64,000 bases of DNA from Kitasatospora purpeofusca (GCF_000718025.1 NZ_JODS01000013.1:62001-126000); one strand, 5' to 3'. Shown: positions 23,371 to 32,613, counted from the first letter of the stretch. The notes: generated by a model not told the origin, from the sequence alone. Translations and numbers: made by a program.

Positions 23371-25023
23371 TCAGTGGTGGCCGTGGCCGCTGCTGATCTC
23401 CTGGTGCTCCTCGGCCGTCGGCTTGGCGATCTGGCTGCCCTCGCCGTAGAAGCCGCGGGCAAGCTTGGCCCGGGTGCGGGCCAGCAGCCCGGCCTTGCGG
23501 GCCACGCCGTTCTCGTCCACCTCGGCCGGCAGCTCGAACGGCTGCGGCTGGTCGTGCGCGGTCAGCGTGTGCAGCCGCTCCGGCGGGAGCGCCGCGTGCA
23601 CCTCGATGAACTCGCCGTGCTGCAGCCGCTTGATGACGCCGGTCTCGCGTCCGTGCAGCACCTTCTCCTTGTCCCGGCGCTGGAGGCCCAGGCACCAGCG
23701 CTTGGTGATCACGAAGACGATCACCGGGGCGACGAAGAAGCCGATCCGCGTGGCGTTGGTGATCGAGTTGATCGACAGGTGGAAGTGGGTGGCGATCAGG
23801 TCGTTGCCGCCGGCGGCGAGCAGGACCAGGTAGAGGCTGATCCAGGCGGCGCCGAACGCGGTGCGCACCGGCGCGTTGCGGGGCCGGTCGGCGATGTGGT
23901 GCTCGCCCCGGTCCCCGGTGATCCAGGCCTCCAGGAACGGGTAGGACCAGATCGCCACCAGCACCAGCGGGAAGATCATCAGCGGCACGAACACACCCAT
24001 GTTGAGGGTGTGGCCCCACAGGCTGATCTCCCAGCCCGGCATGATCCGGATCAGGCCCTCGGAGAAGCCCATGTACCAGTCCGGCTGGGCGTCCGTGGAC
24101 ACCTGGTCCGGGCGGTACGGGCCGTACAACCAGATCGGGTTCACCGTGGCGATCGCGGCCATCGCGGACACCACGCCGAACACCAGGAAGAAGAAGCCGC
24201 CCGCCTTGGCCATGTAGACCGGCATCAGCGGCATGCCGACCACGTTGTCGTTGGTCCGGCCGGGCCCGGCGAACTGGGTGTGCTTGTGGTAGAAGACCAG
24301 GATCAGGTGCGCCACCAGCAGCCCGAGCATGATGCCCGGGATCAGCAGCACGTGCACGGTGAACAGTCGCGGCACGATGTCGTGGCCGGGGAACTGGCTC
24401 CCGAAGATGAAGAACATCAGGTACGTGCCGACGATCGGCACGGCGAGGATCGCGCCCTCCATGAACCGGATGCCGGTGCCGGAGAGCAGGTCGTCGGGCA
24501 GCGAGTAGCCCATGAAGCCGTCGAACATGCCGAGGATCAGCAGGCCCGCGCCGAACAGCCAGTTGACCTCGCGCGGCTTGCGGAACGCGCCGGTGAAGAA
24601 GACCCGCATCATGTGCACGAACATCGCGGCCACGAAGACGATCGCGGCCCAGTGGTGGATCTGGCGGATCAGCAGGCCGCCGCGGATGTCGAAGCTGATC
24701 CGCATCGTCGAGGCGAAGGCCTCGGACATCGGGACGCCCTCGAGCGGCACGTATTTGCCCGCGTACGTCACCTCGCCCATCGACGGGATGAAGAAGAGCG
24801 TCAGGTAGACGCCGGTCAGGATGATGATGACGAAGGTGTAGAGGCAGATCTCGCCCAGCATGAAGGACCAGTGGTCCGGGAAGATCTTGCGCAGATTGGA
24901 CTTGGACAGGCCGTAGATTCCGAGCCGTCCGTCGGCCCAGTCGACGAGCGCCTCCACCTTGTTGGCGGGCGCCGCGCGGGTGCTGGTGATCGGCCCCGGG
25001 GTCGACTGCTGGTCGGCTCTCAC
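23371..25023 (-). CDS. qcrB: Cytochrome bc1 complex cytochrome b subunit, stand-alone copy
   Basis: A 550-residue integral membrane protein of the actinobacterial QcrB type. Haem-ligand helices are visible (IHHWAAIVFVAAMFVHM and LFTVHVLLIPGIMLGLLVAH), as is the quinol-site PDWY motif (the actinobacterial form of PEWY), with about 8-9 membrane segments and a long cytosolic C-terminal extension ending GHGHH. It should oxidise menaquinol in the bc1 complex. The usual qcrC and qcrA partners and cytochrome oxidase genes are absent on both sides, so this is likely a second, orphan qcrB copy. Key haem ligands appear intact, so it is probably functional. Confidence 0.93.
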   Translation of the reverse strand: MRADQQSTPGPITSTRAAPANKVEALVDWADGRLGIYGLSKSNLRKIFPDHWSFMLGEICLYTFVIIILTGVYLTLFFIPSMGEVTYAGKYVPLEGVPMSEAFASTMRISFDIRGGLLIRQIHHWAAIVFVAAMFVHMMRVFFTGAFRKPREVNWLFGAGLLILGMFDGFMGYSLPDDLLSGTGIRFMEGAILAVPIVGTYLMFFIFGSQFPGHDIVPRLFTVHVLLIPGIMLGLLVAHLILVFYHKHTQFAGPGRTNDNVVGMPLMPVYMAKAGGFFFLVFGVVSAMAAIATVNPIWLYGPYRPDQVSTDAQPDWYMGFSEGLIRIMPGWEISLWGHTLNMGVFVPLMIFPLVLVAIWSYPFLEAWITGDRGEHHIADRPRNAPVRTAFGAAWISLYLVLLAAGGNDLIATHFHLSINSITNATRIGFFVAPVIVFVITKRWCLGLQRRDKEKVLHGRETGVIKRLQHGEFIEVHAALPPERLHTLTAHDQPQPFELPAEVDENGVARKAGLLARTRAKLARGFYGEGSQIAKPTAEEHQEISSGHGHH

Positions 25024-25434
25024 GACGGGCTCCCCGGTGTCCGCCGCGGCATGTCCTGGGCGCCCGGCCGCGTCACGGCCGGCCGGTGGAGTGATGTGAT
25101 CATCGGACCTCTCGATACGGGGGAGCCGGGCAGTCCGGCGCGCGGATCCGGCGACCCGCCGCCCCCGTTGCTCAAAGTGATGGAGCGCTTACTCTGTCAT
25201 GCTGTCGGGAGCGCGCCGACTGTGCACGTCCATCGGCCCGTCCGGCCGCTCGTGTCGGCCCGTCCGGGGGGTCCCGGGGCCGTGCGGGGGCCGTGCCGGG
25301 GCTGTGACGGGGTGTCCGCCGGCGCCCTCCGCTCCGGCTCCGATGCTGCGCTCGGGTGCTGTTGACGACGCGCCGGGACGTTCTGGCGCGCGCCGTGCCC
25401 GGGGAGGGCGCGGGACCGGGCCTACGCTGCGCCA
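25024..25434. other. 411-bp intergenic region upstream of qcrB
   Basis: No convincing gene. It lies between the divergent starts of qcrB and a small hypothetical gene. A plus-strand promoter-like pair TTGCTC-16 bp-TACTCT at about 25169-25196 stands out against the GC background but is 240 bp from the nearest plus-strand start. It presumably holds the qcrB promoter on the other strand, which I could not place. Confidence 0.4.
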
Positions 25435-25788
25435 ATGGTGGATCACCGGGAACTCTTCGAGGACGTGACAGCCGACCTGGCCCGGGCCGGCTTCGACATC
25501 GACCGCTGGCCCTCCGGGCTGCGGATCGGCCATGGCCCGCACGGGGTGCTGATCGACTGGCCGCCCGCCGAGCAGGCGGCCGACCAGCCGCCGCCCGCCG
25601 AGGGCATCCGGGCCGCGGTGACCGGCGCGGTCGCCGCCGTACTGCGCGAGTCCGGCTACCGGGTCGCGCCGGCCGGCCCGGACGGACTGCTCGTCACCGC
25701 CTCCCGGCCGGTCCGGGTCGCCGCTCCCGACGCCCCGGGCGAGGGCGGGCGGGAGCCGGCCGGAGTCCCCGAGCAGTGGTGGGGGTGA
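25435..25788 (+). CDS. Small hypothetical protein
   Basis: A 117-residue protein with no signal or membrane segment. A mixed alpha/beta pattern (LFEDVTADLARAGFDID, LRIGHGPHGVLIDWPP, IRAAVTGAVAAVLRESGY, GLLVTASRPVRV) is followed by a Gly/Pro tail ending WWG. GTG at 25438 is an alternative start. It converges on the indigoidine-type synthetase across two hairpins. I recognise no family. Confidence 0.6.
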   Translation: MVDHRELFEDVTADLARAGFDIDRWPSGLRIGHGPHGVLIDWPPAEQAADQPPPAEGIRAAVTGAVAAVLRESGYRVAPAGPDGLLVTASRPVRVAAPDAPGEGGREPAGVPEQWWG

Positions 25789-25823
25789 GGGGGCGGATCG
25801 TCCGGCGTTCCCCCGACGCGCCG

Positions 25824-25897
25824 CCGGCGGGTCTCACCCGCCGGTGACGGCGCGGCGGCGCCCGGGGACCGGTTCCGACGGTCCCCGGGCGCCGCCG
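25824..25897. terminator. Two stacked hairpins, convergent terminator
   Basis: A 9-bp stem with a CTC loop (25824-25844) is followed by a 19-bp perfect stem with a 7-base loop (25853-25897), between the small hypothetical gene and the end of the leftward NRPS. Confidence 0.8.
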
Positions 25898-25906
25898 GTC
25901 ACGGGG

Positions 25907-28900
25907 TCAGGAGATGCTCCCGCCCCCGGCCCCGCTCCCGCCCCGGCCCCCGTCCGTGGCGGCGGCGATCGCGGCCGCCAGTTCGTCCACGCCCTGCTCC
26001 CGCAGCACGCCGTAGTGGTCCCCGGCCAGCCGGACCGTGGCCGGGGCGGCCGCCGACCAGCCGGAGCTGCCCTCGATGAAGGAGTAGTCGTCACCGGTGG
26101 CCTTGAAGACGGTCACCGGGGCCGACAGCCGCCGCTCCGCCAGCTCGCGGAAGGTGTACTCGAACTCGTAGGTCTCCCCGACGATCCGGGCCACCCGGCG
26201 GATCAGCTCCTCGTCGAGCTCCGGCAGCTTCCGGTGCACGAAGGCGGCGAAGCCGTCCTCGTCCCGCACCTCGGCGAGGCACTCGGCCAGCCCGGGACCG
26301 CTGACCGAGCCCGCGAACACCGAGTGGAGGATGGTCAGGTACGCCGGGTTGCGGTAGGAGGACTCGCGTCCGTACCGCTCCCCGTCCGACCGCCGCAGCT
26401 CCGGGTTGCCGGGGCAGATCAGCATCAGCGCGGCCACCCGCTCCCCGGCCCGCTCCAGCTGCCAGGCCGCCTCGAAGGCCACCCGGGCGCCGAAGGAGTA
26501 CCCCCACAGGGTGTAGGGGCCCTCCGGCCGGACCGCCCGGATCTGCGCCAGGTCGGCCGCCGCCATCTCCCGGATCGTCGGGTACGGCGTCTCCCCGGCG
26601 TTGATGCCGTACGCCTGGACGCCGTAGAACGGCCGGCCCGAACGCCCGGCGAGCGGACGCAGGTTCATCGGGTAGCCGCCCAGTCCGGGCCAGCAGAACA
26701 CCGGGTCGCCGGTGCCGTCGCGGTGCAGCGGCACCAGTCGGGAGGCCGGTTCCCCGGCCTTCGGGGCGCCGTCACCTCCCGCGCCGTCGGCCGCGGCGGT
26801 GTCGATCCTGGCCGCCAGATCGGCGAGCCGGGGGCACTCGAACAGCACCTGGAGCGGGAGCCGGGTGCCGAACTCCCGGTTCACCCGGTTGACCAGCGCC
26901 ACCGCGATCAGCGAGTTGCCGCCCGCCGCGAAGAACTCGTCCGCCGTGGAGACGGTCCCGTACTTCAGCGCTGCGGCCCAGAGCCCGGCCAGCCGCCGCT
27001 CGGTCGGCGTCGCCGGCGCCACGAACGGCGCACCGGTGGCGGCGTCCCTGACCTGCTCGGCGGCCGCCAGCGCCTTGGCGTCCACCTTGCCGTTGGCGGT
27101 CAGCGGCAGCTCGTCCAGCACCAGCACCCGGTTGGGGACCATGTAGTCCGGCAGCAGGGTCACCAGCTCGTCCCTGATCAGCTCCGCCGGGCCGCGCATG
27201 TGCACGGCGTCCTCCCGCATGCCCTCGCTGCGGATCTGCTCCTCGCTCACCCGGCCGCCGAGGAAGAAGTACGACGGGCCGCCGGCGATGCCGCACCCGG
27301 CCAGCACCGCGTCGATCCGCCGGGCGGAGGGCAGCGGGTGACCGCTCTTCGAGCTGTAGCCCGAGGACATGAACCCGAAGCCGAGCGCGTTGCGCTGCAG
27401 CCGGTGCAGCCGGACGCCCAGGCCGATGTACTCCAGCCACGGTTCGGCGGCCCGGCTCACCGCGGTGATGCCGAAGCCCGCCCGCCGGTAGACCTGCTGG
27501 TTGATCGCGATGACGTGCCGGGACTCCACCACCTCGGCGGAGATCCTGGTCAGTTCGCCGCCCTCGTACCGGTACAGGCCGGCCGGCAGGCCGTCGACCC
27601 CGCCCGGGTGGGCCTGGACGAACAGCTCGGTGTCCTCCCGGCGCGGCCGTCCGTCCTCCGGGACGATCGCGAAGCTGCCCAGGTAGTAGTCCTCCTCGGC
27701 GACGTCCAGCCGCCGCTGGACGGAGGGCTCGTGGCCCAGCGGACGCACCGCCAGCCCGTACTCCGGCAGCACCTCCTCCAGCACGCCCAGCATGTGGCCG
27801 GTCTCGAACTCCAGCACCTCCCGGATGTTGTTGCGGTACACCGGCTCGACGGCGCCGCGCCGGCCGAGGAAGTGCAGTGCGAGCGGCGCGCCCCCGGCGG
27901 CCCGGTCGCCGACCCGGACCAGGGTGTGGTCGACCGGGTGGTAGTAGTGCACGCCCGCGGCGAGGCCGTGCGAGCCGTCCGTCTCCAGGTACAGCTGGGT
28001 GGCGTACAGGGCGCCGGGGGAGGCGTAGGCGTACTTCGGCAGCAGCCGCTCGGGGCTGTGGAACTGGCCGAACCAGCGCAGCACCGGGCCGAGTTCGGCC
28101 AGGGTGACGGCGGCTGCGGCTGCGGCTGCGGCTGCGGCTGCGGTTGCGGTGGTGGCGGCCGGGCGGCTCGGCGCGGTGGCCGGGCGCGGCGGGGCGAGCA
28201 GCGCCAGCAGGTCCTCCCGGGTGACCGGGCCGCCCTCGAAGAACCGGTAGGTCTTGCGGGCGAAGGTCTCCCGCCGCTGCCGGCCGGTCTCCCGGCGCCC
28301 CGGCAGTTCGACCACCGGCCGGCCGGCCAGCTCGGCCGGTCCGCGCAGCCCCGGGTTGGACAGCTGGGCCCGGACCTGGAGCTTGCTCGCCTTGGACCGG
28401 TGGTGGCCGCCGTGGTTGCCCTGGTCCATCAGGGCGGCCTCCTTGGGGTTCAGCTCCACACAGGCCACCAGGTTGCGGTGGCCCGTCCGCGGGTCGTCGG
28501 TGACCACCGCGGCGGCCCGGCGCACCCAGGGGTGCTCCTCGACGGCGAGCGCGATCTCGTCCAGCTCGACCCGGTAGCCGCGCAGCTTGACCTGGTTGTC
28601 CACCCGGCCGGCGCACTGCAGGGTGCCGTCCGGGTTCCACTCGGCGAGGTCGCCGGTGCGGTACAGCCGCTCGCCCGGCAGGTACGGCGAGGCGACGAAG
28701 CGCTCCGCCGTCAGGTCCGGCCGGTCGAGGTAGCCGCGGGCCAGCTGGACACCGCCGATGTACAGCTCACCGGTCGCGCCGACCTCCACCGGCGCCAGCT
28801 CCTCGTCCAGGACGAAGCAGCGGGTGCGGTCCACCGGCACGCCGATCGGCACCGAACCGGCGCCGTCGACGAGCGTCTCCGGGTCGATCCGGTGGGCGGT

Positions 28901-29950
28901 CGCGTTGATGGTGCACTCGGTCGGGCCGTACAGATTGACCAGCTCCGCGCCCGGCAGCGCCGCCGTCAGCGCCCGGGCCAGCCGGACCGAGAGCGCCTCG
29001 CCGCCGGAGTACAGCCCGCGCAGACCGGTGCAGTCGGCCAGCCGCTCGGTGTCGAGCAGGGCCTGGAGCAGGGTCGGCACGCACTGGAGGGTGGTCACGC
29101 CGTGCGCGAGCACGGTGTCGATCAGGGCCTCCGGGTCCCGGTAGACGCCGGGCGCGCCCATCACCACCCGCGCGCCGGCGGCGGGCGCGAGGATCTCCCA
29201 CTGCGCCGCGTCGAAGCTCATCGGCGTCTTCTGCAGCACGGTGGTGTCCGGGCCCAGATGGCCGGCGTCGGCCAGCCAGCGCAGCTGCGACACGATGCTG
29301 TGGTGCTCGATCATCACGCCCTTGGGGCGGCCGGTGCTGCCGGAGGTGTGGATGACGTAGGCCAGCGACTCGGGGGCGGGGCCGGCCGGGGCGTGGGCCT
29401 GGTGCGGGATGTGGGTGCTCCCGCCCGGCTCCGGCGGTGCGTCCCGGTCCGGGAGGTCGGCGGCGGTGACGATCCGGGTGCCGGCCGGGACCAGCTCGGC
29501 CAGCCGGGACCGCAGGTGCTCCTGGGCGACGACCACCCTGGTCCCGCTGGACTCGATCATCCAGCGGAGCCGCTCCTCCGGGTACTCGGGGGAGAGCGGC
29601 AGGTACGCGGCGCCCGCGTGCAGGATGCCCCAGGCACCGGTCATCAGCGCCAGGGACGGCTCGGTGCAGAGGCCGACGCAGTCGTCGGCGGCCACGCCCA
29701 GCCGGTGCAGGTGCGCGGCGAGCGCGTCGGCGGCGTCGGCGAGCTCGCGGAAGCTCAGCCGGGCGCCGGTGCCGGTGCCCGTTCCGGTGCCCGTTCCGGT
29801 GCCCGTTCCGGTGCCCGCGCCGGGCTCCGCCGGAGCGGTGACCGCCGTGGCGTCGGGGCGGGCGGCCGCCTGGGCACGGAGCAGGTCGGGCAGGCAGACG
29901 GAGCGGCGGGCGTCGAGAAGGGTGGCGAACAGGACGGACTGTGCGGTCAT
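25907..29950 (-). CDS. bpsA: Indigoidine-synthetase-like NRPS: A(Ox)-PCP-TE
   Basis: A 1347-residue single-module NRPS whose order matches BpsA/IndC: adenylation domain, an FMN oxidase (SagB/nitroreductase-like) domain inserted in the A domain's C-terminal part, then carrier and thioesterase. Evidence: HTSGSTGRPKG; pocket residues by eye D-A-W-Q-Y-G-L-I-N, close to Gln codes I recall for this family; oxidase motifs LPKYAYASPGALY, NALGFGFMSSGYSSKSGH; NGKVD; carrier AGGNSL (Ser 1013); thioesterase LWGYSFGARVAFE (Ser 1152). Known relatives cyclise two L-Gln and oxidise them to the blue pigment indigoidine. It is about 65 residues longer than BpsA, partly from Gly-Thr and Ala repeats coded by tandem DNA repeats. 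The ATG at 29950 has AGGGGAA upstream. No indA- or indB-like genes lie alongside. Confidence 0.92.
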   Translation of the reverse strand: MTAQSVLFATLLDARRSVCLPDLLRAQAAARPDATAVTAPAEPGAGTGTGTGTGTGTGTGTGARLSFRELADAADALAAHLHRLGVAADDCVGLCTEPSLALMTGAWGILHAGAAYLPLSPEYPEERLRWMIESSGTRVVVAQEHLRSRLAELVPAGTRIVTAADLPDRDAPPEPGGSTHIPHQAHAPAGPAPESLAYVIHTSGSTGRPKGVMIEHHSIVSQLRWLADAGHLGPDTTVLQKTPMSFDAAQWEILAPAAGARVVMGAPGVYRDPEALIDTVLAHGVTTLQCVPTLLQALLDTERLADCTGLRGLYSGGEALSVRLARALTAALPGAELVNLYGPTECTINATAHRIDPETLVDGAGSVPIGVPVDRTRCFVLDEELAPVEVGATGELYIGGVQLARGYLDRPDLTAERFVASPYLPGERLYRTGDLAEWNPDGTLQCAGRVDNQVKLRGYRVELDEIALAVEEHPWVRRAAAVVTDDPRTGHRNLVACVELNPKEAALMDQGNHGGHHRSKASKLQVRAQLSNPGLRGPAELAGRPVVELPGRRETGRQRRETFARKTYRFFEGGPVTREDLLALLAPPRPATAPSRPAATTATAAAAAAAAAAAVTLAELGPVLRWFGQFHSPERLLPKYAYASPGALYATQLYLETDGSHGLAAGVHYYHPVDHTLVRVGDRAAGGAPLALHFLGRRGAVEPVYRNNIREVLEFETGHMLGVLEEVLPEYGLAVRPLGHEPSVQRRLDVAEEDYYLGSFAIVPEDGRPRREDTELFVQAHPGGVDGLPAGLYRYEGGELTRISAEVVESRHVIAINQQVYRRAGFGITAVSRAAEPWLEYIGLGVRLHRLQRNALGFGFMSSGYSSKSGHPLPSARRIDAVLAGCGIAGGPSYFFLGGRVSEEQIRSEGMREDAVHMRGPAELIRDELVTLLPDYMVPNRVLVLDELPLTANGKVDAKALAAAEQVRDAATGAPFVAPATPTERRLAGLWAAALKYGTVSTADEFFAAGGNSLIAVALVNRVNREFGTRLPLQVLFECPRLADLAARIDTAAADGAGGDGAPKAGEPASRLVPLHRDGTGDPVFCWPGLGGYPMNLRPLAGRSGRPFYGVQAYGINAGETPYPTIREMAAADLAQIRAVRPEGPYTLWGYSFGARVAFEAAWQLERAGERVAALMLICPGNPELRRSDGERYGRESSYRNPAYLTILHSVFAGSVSGPGLAECLAEVRDEDGFAAFVHRKLPELDEELIRRVARIVGETYEFEYTFRELAERRLSAPVTVFKATGDDYSFIEGSSGWSAAAPATVRLAGDHYGVLREQGVDELAAAIAAATDGGRGGSGAGGGSIS
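28111..28146. repeat. 6-bp tandem repeat inside bpsA
   Basis: Five CGGCTG units plus one CGGTTG. They code for a poly-Ala run (preceded by Thr) in a linker near the start of the oxidase insert. Unit length is a multiple of three, so copy-number changes keep the frame. Confidence 0.9.
29772..29819. repeat. 12-bp tandem repeat inside bpsA
   Basis: Four units of CCGGTGCCCGTT (the last diverged), coding for an alternating Gly-Thr stretch between the first A-domain helices. In frame, so it is likely a slippage-prone linker. Confidence 0.9.
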
Positions 29951-30175
29951 GACGGGGTTCCCCTGGGCTCGGGCCGATAGGGCCGCCCGGCGCGTGGACC
30001 GGGCGTGACCTCCAAGGTCGGCCACCCGTTGTCCCGAACACCTGGGGCAGCGGCCGTCACCCGGCCCCCCTTCGGGCCCGGGGCGGTCCCGCCCGCGTCC
30101 CGGGCCGGGGCCCACGCCGGTCCCGCTCGTCCCGGGCGCGGTCCCGGTCCGTCGTGCCCGGTGGTCCCGGCCCCG

Positions 30176-30610
30176 TCAGAACGGCTGCGGTTCGAGGTCC
30201 CGGTCGATCTGCCGCCACGCGCGGGCATCCCGTACGTGCGGGTGCTCGTCCCCCAGGAGACGGATGATCGCGGCCAGTGCCTCCGACCGCAGCTCGCGGG
30301 CCTCGTGGTGCCGTCCCAGGTCGCGCACGGTGACGGCCAGGTTCGCCCGGCAGGCCGGCGTGTCCGGGTGCTCGTGCCCGAGCCGCTCGGACAGCCGGTG
30401 GAGGGCGGCCCGCCCCAGCTCCTCGGCCCACTCGTGGTGCCCGGTGGCGGTGCAGGAGTTGGCCAGGGTGACCGTGGCGTTCAGGGTGGTCGGATGCTCG
30501 GGGCCGACCGTGTCGCTCAGCCCGCGGACCGCTTCGTGCCCGAGCAGGACGGCCGCTTCGGCGTCCCCGCAGCGACGCCGGTACAGCCCGAGGTTCGCGG
30601 CGCCGCGGGA
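30176..30610 (-). pseudogene. 3' remnant of a TPR protein (FxsT-like)
   Basis: The minus-strand frame from 30638 down to the stop at 30176 has no ATG start. From about 30610 it reads as clean tetratricopeptide repeats: ANLGLYRRRCGDAEAAVLLG, TVGPEHPTTLNATVTLANSC, LSERLGHEHPDTPACRANLA, LLGDEHPHVRDAR, ending DLEPQPF. The LG-x-EHP-x-T pattern and this ending are what I expect at the C-terminus of FxSxx-COOH system TPR proteins or kinesin-light-chain-like TPR regulators. The N-terminal part is missing and an in-frame stop lies 9-10 codons above the first repeat, so this is a truncated fossil. It sits upstream of the bpsA-like gene and downstream of the LysR gene. Confidence 0.7.
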
Positions 30611-30757
30611 CCGGCGGGTCGTCAGCCTGCTGCGGACTCACACGGCGACCCTGTCCGTCCTGCTGACCGGGAGCCGCCCGGACCCCGTCGCCCCTCCGGC
30701 GGGGCCGCGGCGGCGGGGGCGGTCGTGAAAGCACGGAGGGGCCGGTCCGGTCCGGAG

Positions 30758-31660
30758 TCAGGTCCGGACCGGGGCGGCCGCCGCGCGGGCGAGGTGGGGG
30801 AGGAAGGCGGTGACGGCGGGAGGCGCGGAGTGGGCGCGGAGGGTGGCGGTACGGACGAGGCGGACCGGCGTGTCCTCGGGGTGGAGCGGGACGAGCGCGA
30901 TGTCCGGACGGGCGGCGCGGGCGGCCAGCGCGGGGATCAGGGTGGCGCCGAACCCGGCGGCGACCAGGCCGAGTTTCGCCGTCCAGGCGCCGACCTCGTA
31001 GGCGATCCGGGGCTGGAAGCCACTGCGGACACAGGCGGCGAGCAGGGTGGACTCGGCCCGGCTGCTGGCGGCGATCCAGGGCTCGTCGGCGAGTTCGACG
31101 AGCCGCAGCCGTTCCCGGCCGGCCAGCGGGTGGTCCGGGGGGAGGGCCACCAGCACCGGGTCCTCGGCCAGTGGGCGGAGGTCGAACAGCTCGGTGTCGT
31201 AGGGGTGCCCGGGGTAGGCGGCGACCACCGCGAGGTCGATCGCGCCGTCCCGCAGCCGGTCGAGCAGCTGTGCCGAGAGGCCCTCGGCGAGGGAGATGCC
31301 GATCCCCGGATGCGCCGTGCCGAAGGCCGCCAACGCGGCCGGGACGAGGGCGGCGTTGGCGCTGTCGAAGGCGCCGATCCGCAGTCGGCCGAGGCCGAGG
31401 CCGGTGAGCGCGGCGAGGTCGCGGCGGGTGCCGTCCAGCCGGTCCAGCAGTGCCTCGGCGTGCGGCAGCAGCATCCGGCCGTGCTCGGTGAGGCGCACCC
31501 CGCGGGCCAGCCGGTCGAACAGCTGGACGCCGAACTCGGCTTCCAGGGTCGCGATCTGACGGGATATCGCGGACTGGGTGAACCCCAGCTGCTCGCCGGC
31601 GGCGGTGAACGAGCCCAGCCGGGCGGTGGTGCGGAAGACGTCGAGCCAGGCCATGTCCAT
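30758..31660 (-). CDS. LysR-family transcriptional regulator
   Basis: A 300-residue regulator. The winged helix-turn-helix spans about 1-60 (LDVFRTTARLGSFTAAGEQL, TQSAISRQIATLE), followed by the standard LysR effector-binding domain (LRIGAFDSANAALVPAAL, DLAVVAAYPG). The ATG at 31660 gives the normal N-terminus. It is divergent from a beta-hydroxyacid-type dehydrogenase, with a palindrome in the 64-bp gap, so it most likely controls that gene and itself. Confidence 0.93.
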   Translation of the reverse strand: MDMAWLDVFRTTARLGSFTAAGEQLGFTQSAISRQIATLEAEFGVQLFDRLARGVRLTEHGRMLLPHAEALLDRLDGTRRDLAALTGLGLGRLRIGAFDSANAALVPAALAAFGTAHPGIGISLAEGLSAQLLDRLRDGAIDLAVVAAYPGHPYDTELFDLRPLAEDPVLVALPPDHPLAGRERLRLVELADEPWIAASSRAESTLLAACVRSGFQPRIAYEVGAWTAKLGLVAAGFGATLIPALAARAARPDIALVPLHPEDTPVRLVRTATLRAHSAPPAVTAFLPHLARAAAAPVRT

Positions 31661-31663
31661 TCC

Positions 31664-31678
31664 GCATGGGTACCATGC
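31664..31678. promoter_or_regulatory. Candidate LysR operator
   Basis: Perfect 6-3-6 palindrome GCATGG-GTA-CCATGC, immediately upstream of the LysR start in the short divergent gap. Confidence 0.55.
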
Positions 31679-31724
31679 CGGACATTCGCTTGTCGCCTGG
31701 CTCGACAGTTCCTAGCGTGGAGCC

Positions 31725-32525
31725 ATGGAGAAGATCGCATTTCTGGGCCTCGGTCGCATGGGGCTCCCGATGGCCCGCCGACTCGCTTCCGGCGGCCACC
31801 CGTTGACGGTGTGGAACCGGACGCCCGGCCGGGTGCCGGAGCCGGTGGAGGGGCTGGTGGAGGTCGCGGATCCGGCGGTGGCGGTGCGCGGCGCGGGCGT
31901 CGTGGTCACCATGCTGGCCGACCCGGCGGCGCTGGCGTCCGTCGCGGGACGGATCACCGCCGAACTGGCGCCCGGCACCGTGTGGGTGGAGATGTCCTCG
32001 GTGGGCCCCGCCGCGGTGGCCGAGGTGCGCGCGCAACTTCCGGACGGTGTGGGCCTGGTGGACGCTCCGGTGCTGGGCAGCGTCGGGCCGGCCGGGACCG
32101 GCGGGCTGACCGTGCTGGTGGGCGGCGGGCCGGTGGACGTGGAGCGGGTCCGGCCGGTGCTGGAGCGGCTCGGCCGGGTGGTCGACTGCGGCGGTCCCGG
32201 GGCCGGCGCGGCGCTCAAGCTGGTGGCGATCGGGGCGATCGTCGGGGGAGTGGCGGTGGTCGCCGAGGCGCTGGCGCTGGCCGGATCGCTCGGTCTGCCC
32301 GAGGAGTTGGCGGGCGGGGTGCTCGCCGCCGGGCCGCTCGGGGGACTGGTGGCGCGGGCCACGGCCGTCGACGCCGACTTCCCGGTGCGGCTGGCCGCCA
32401 AGGACCTCGCGCTGGCGGGCGGCGGTCCGGTGCTCGGCGCGGTGCGCGAACGGCTGCTGGCCCACCCGGAGTTGGCCGAGCAGGACCTCGCGCGCTGGGT
32501 GGACGCGGTGCGCGCCGGGAGCTGA
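31725..32525 (+). CDS. NAD(P)-dependent beta-hydroxyacid / imine-reductase-like dehydrogenase
   Basis: A 266-residue protein. The N-terminal Rossmann motif FLGLGRMGLPMARRL matches the 3-hydroxyisobutyrate dehydrogenase family. The substrate segment VGLVDAPVLGSVGPAGTGGL and the catalytic-region GAGAALKLVAIGAIVGGV (family Lys in the KLV motif) follow, then the helical C-terminal domain. It acts on a small beta-hydroxyacid, tartronate semialdehyde or an imine; this cannot be decided here. It is divergent from the LysR gene. A duplicated 18-bp element follows its stop. Confidence 0.87.
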   Translation: MEKIAFLGLGRMGLPMARRLASGGHPLTVWNRTPGRVPEPVEGLVEVADPAVAVRGAGVVVTMLADPAALASVAGRITAELAPGTVWVEMSSVGPAAVAEVRAQLPDGVGLVDAPVLGSVGPAGTGGLTVLVGGGPVDVERVRPVLERLGRVVDCGGPGAGAALKLVAIGAIVGGVAVVAEALALAGSLGLPEELAGGVLAAGPLGGLVARATAVDADFPVRLAAKDLALAGGGPVLGAVRERLLAHPELAEQDLARWVDAVRAGS

Positions 32526-32565
32526 GGGCCCGGGTCGGGGCCGAGTCCGGGCCCGGGTCGGGGCC
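32525..32565. repeat. 18-bp direct repeat after the dehydrogenase gene
   Basis: Two copies of GGGCCCGGGTCGGGGCCG (32525-32542 and 32548-32565), separated by 5 bp, between convergent genes. The first copy starts at the stop codon's final base. Confidence 0.8.
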
Positions 32566-32613
32566 GGGGTGTCCGTCCGCCTCGGGGGAGGACGGGCGCC
32601 CCGGCCGCCGCCG

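Noticed and set aside
25844..29980. Long plus-strand frame opposite the indigoidine-type synthetase
   Set aside because: Low-complexity Gly/Arg/His-rich translation with no domain, while the minus strand carries complete A, Ox, PCP and TE motifs.
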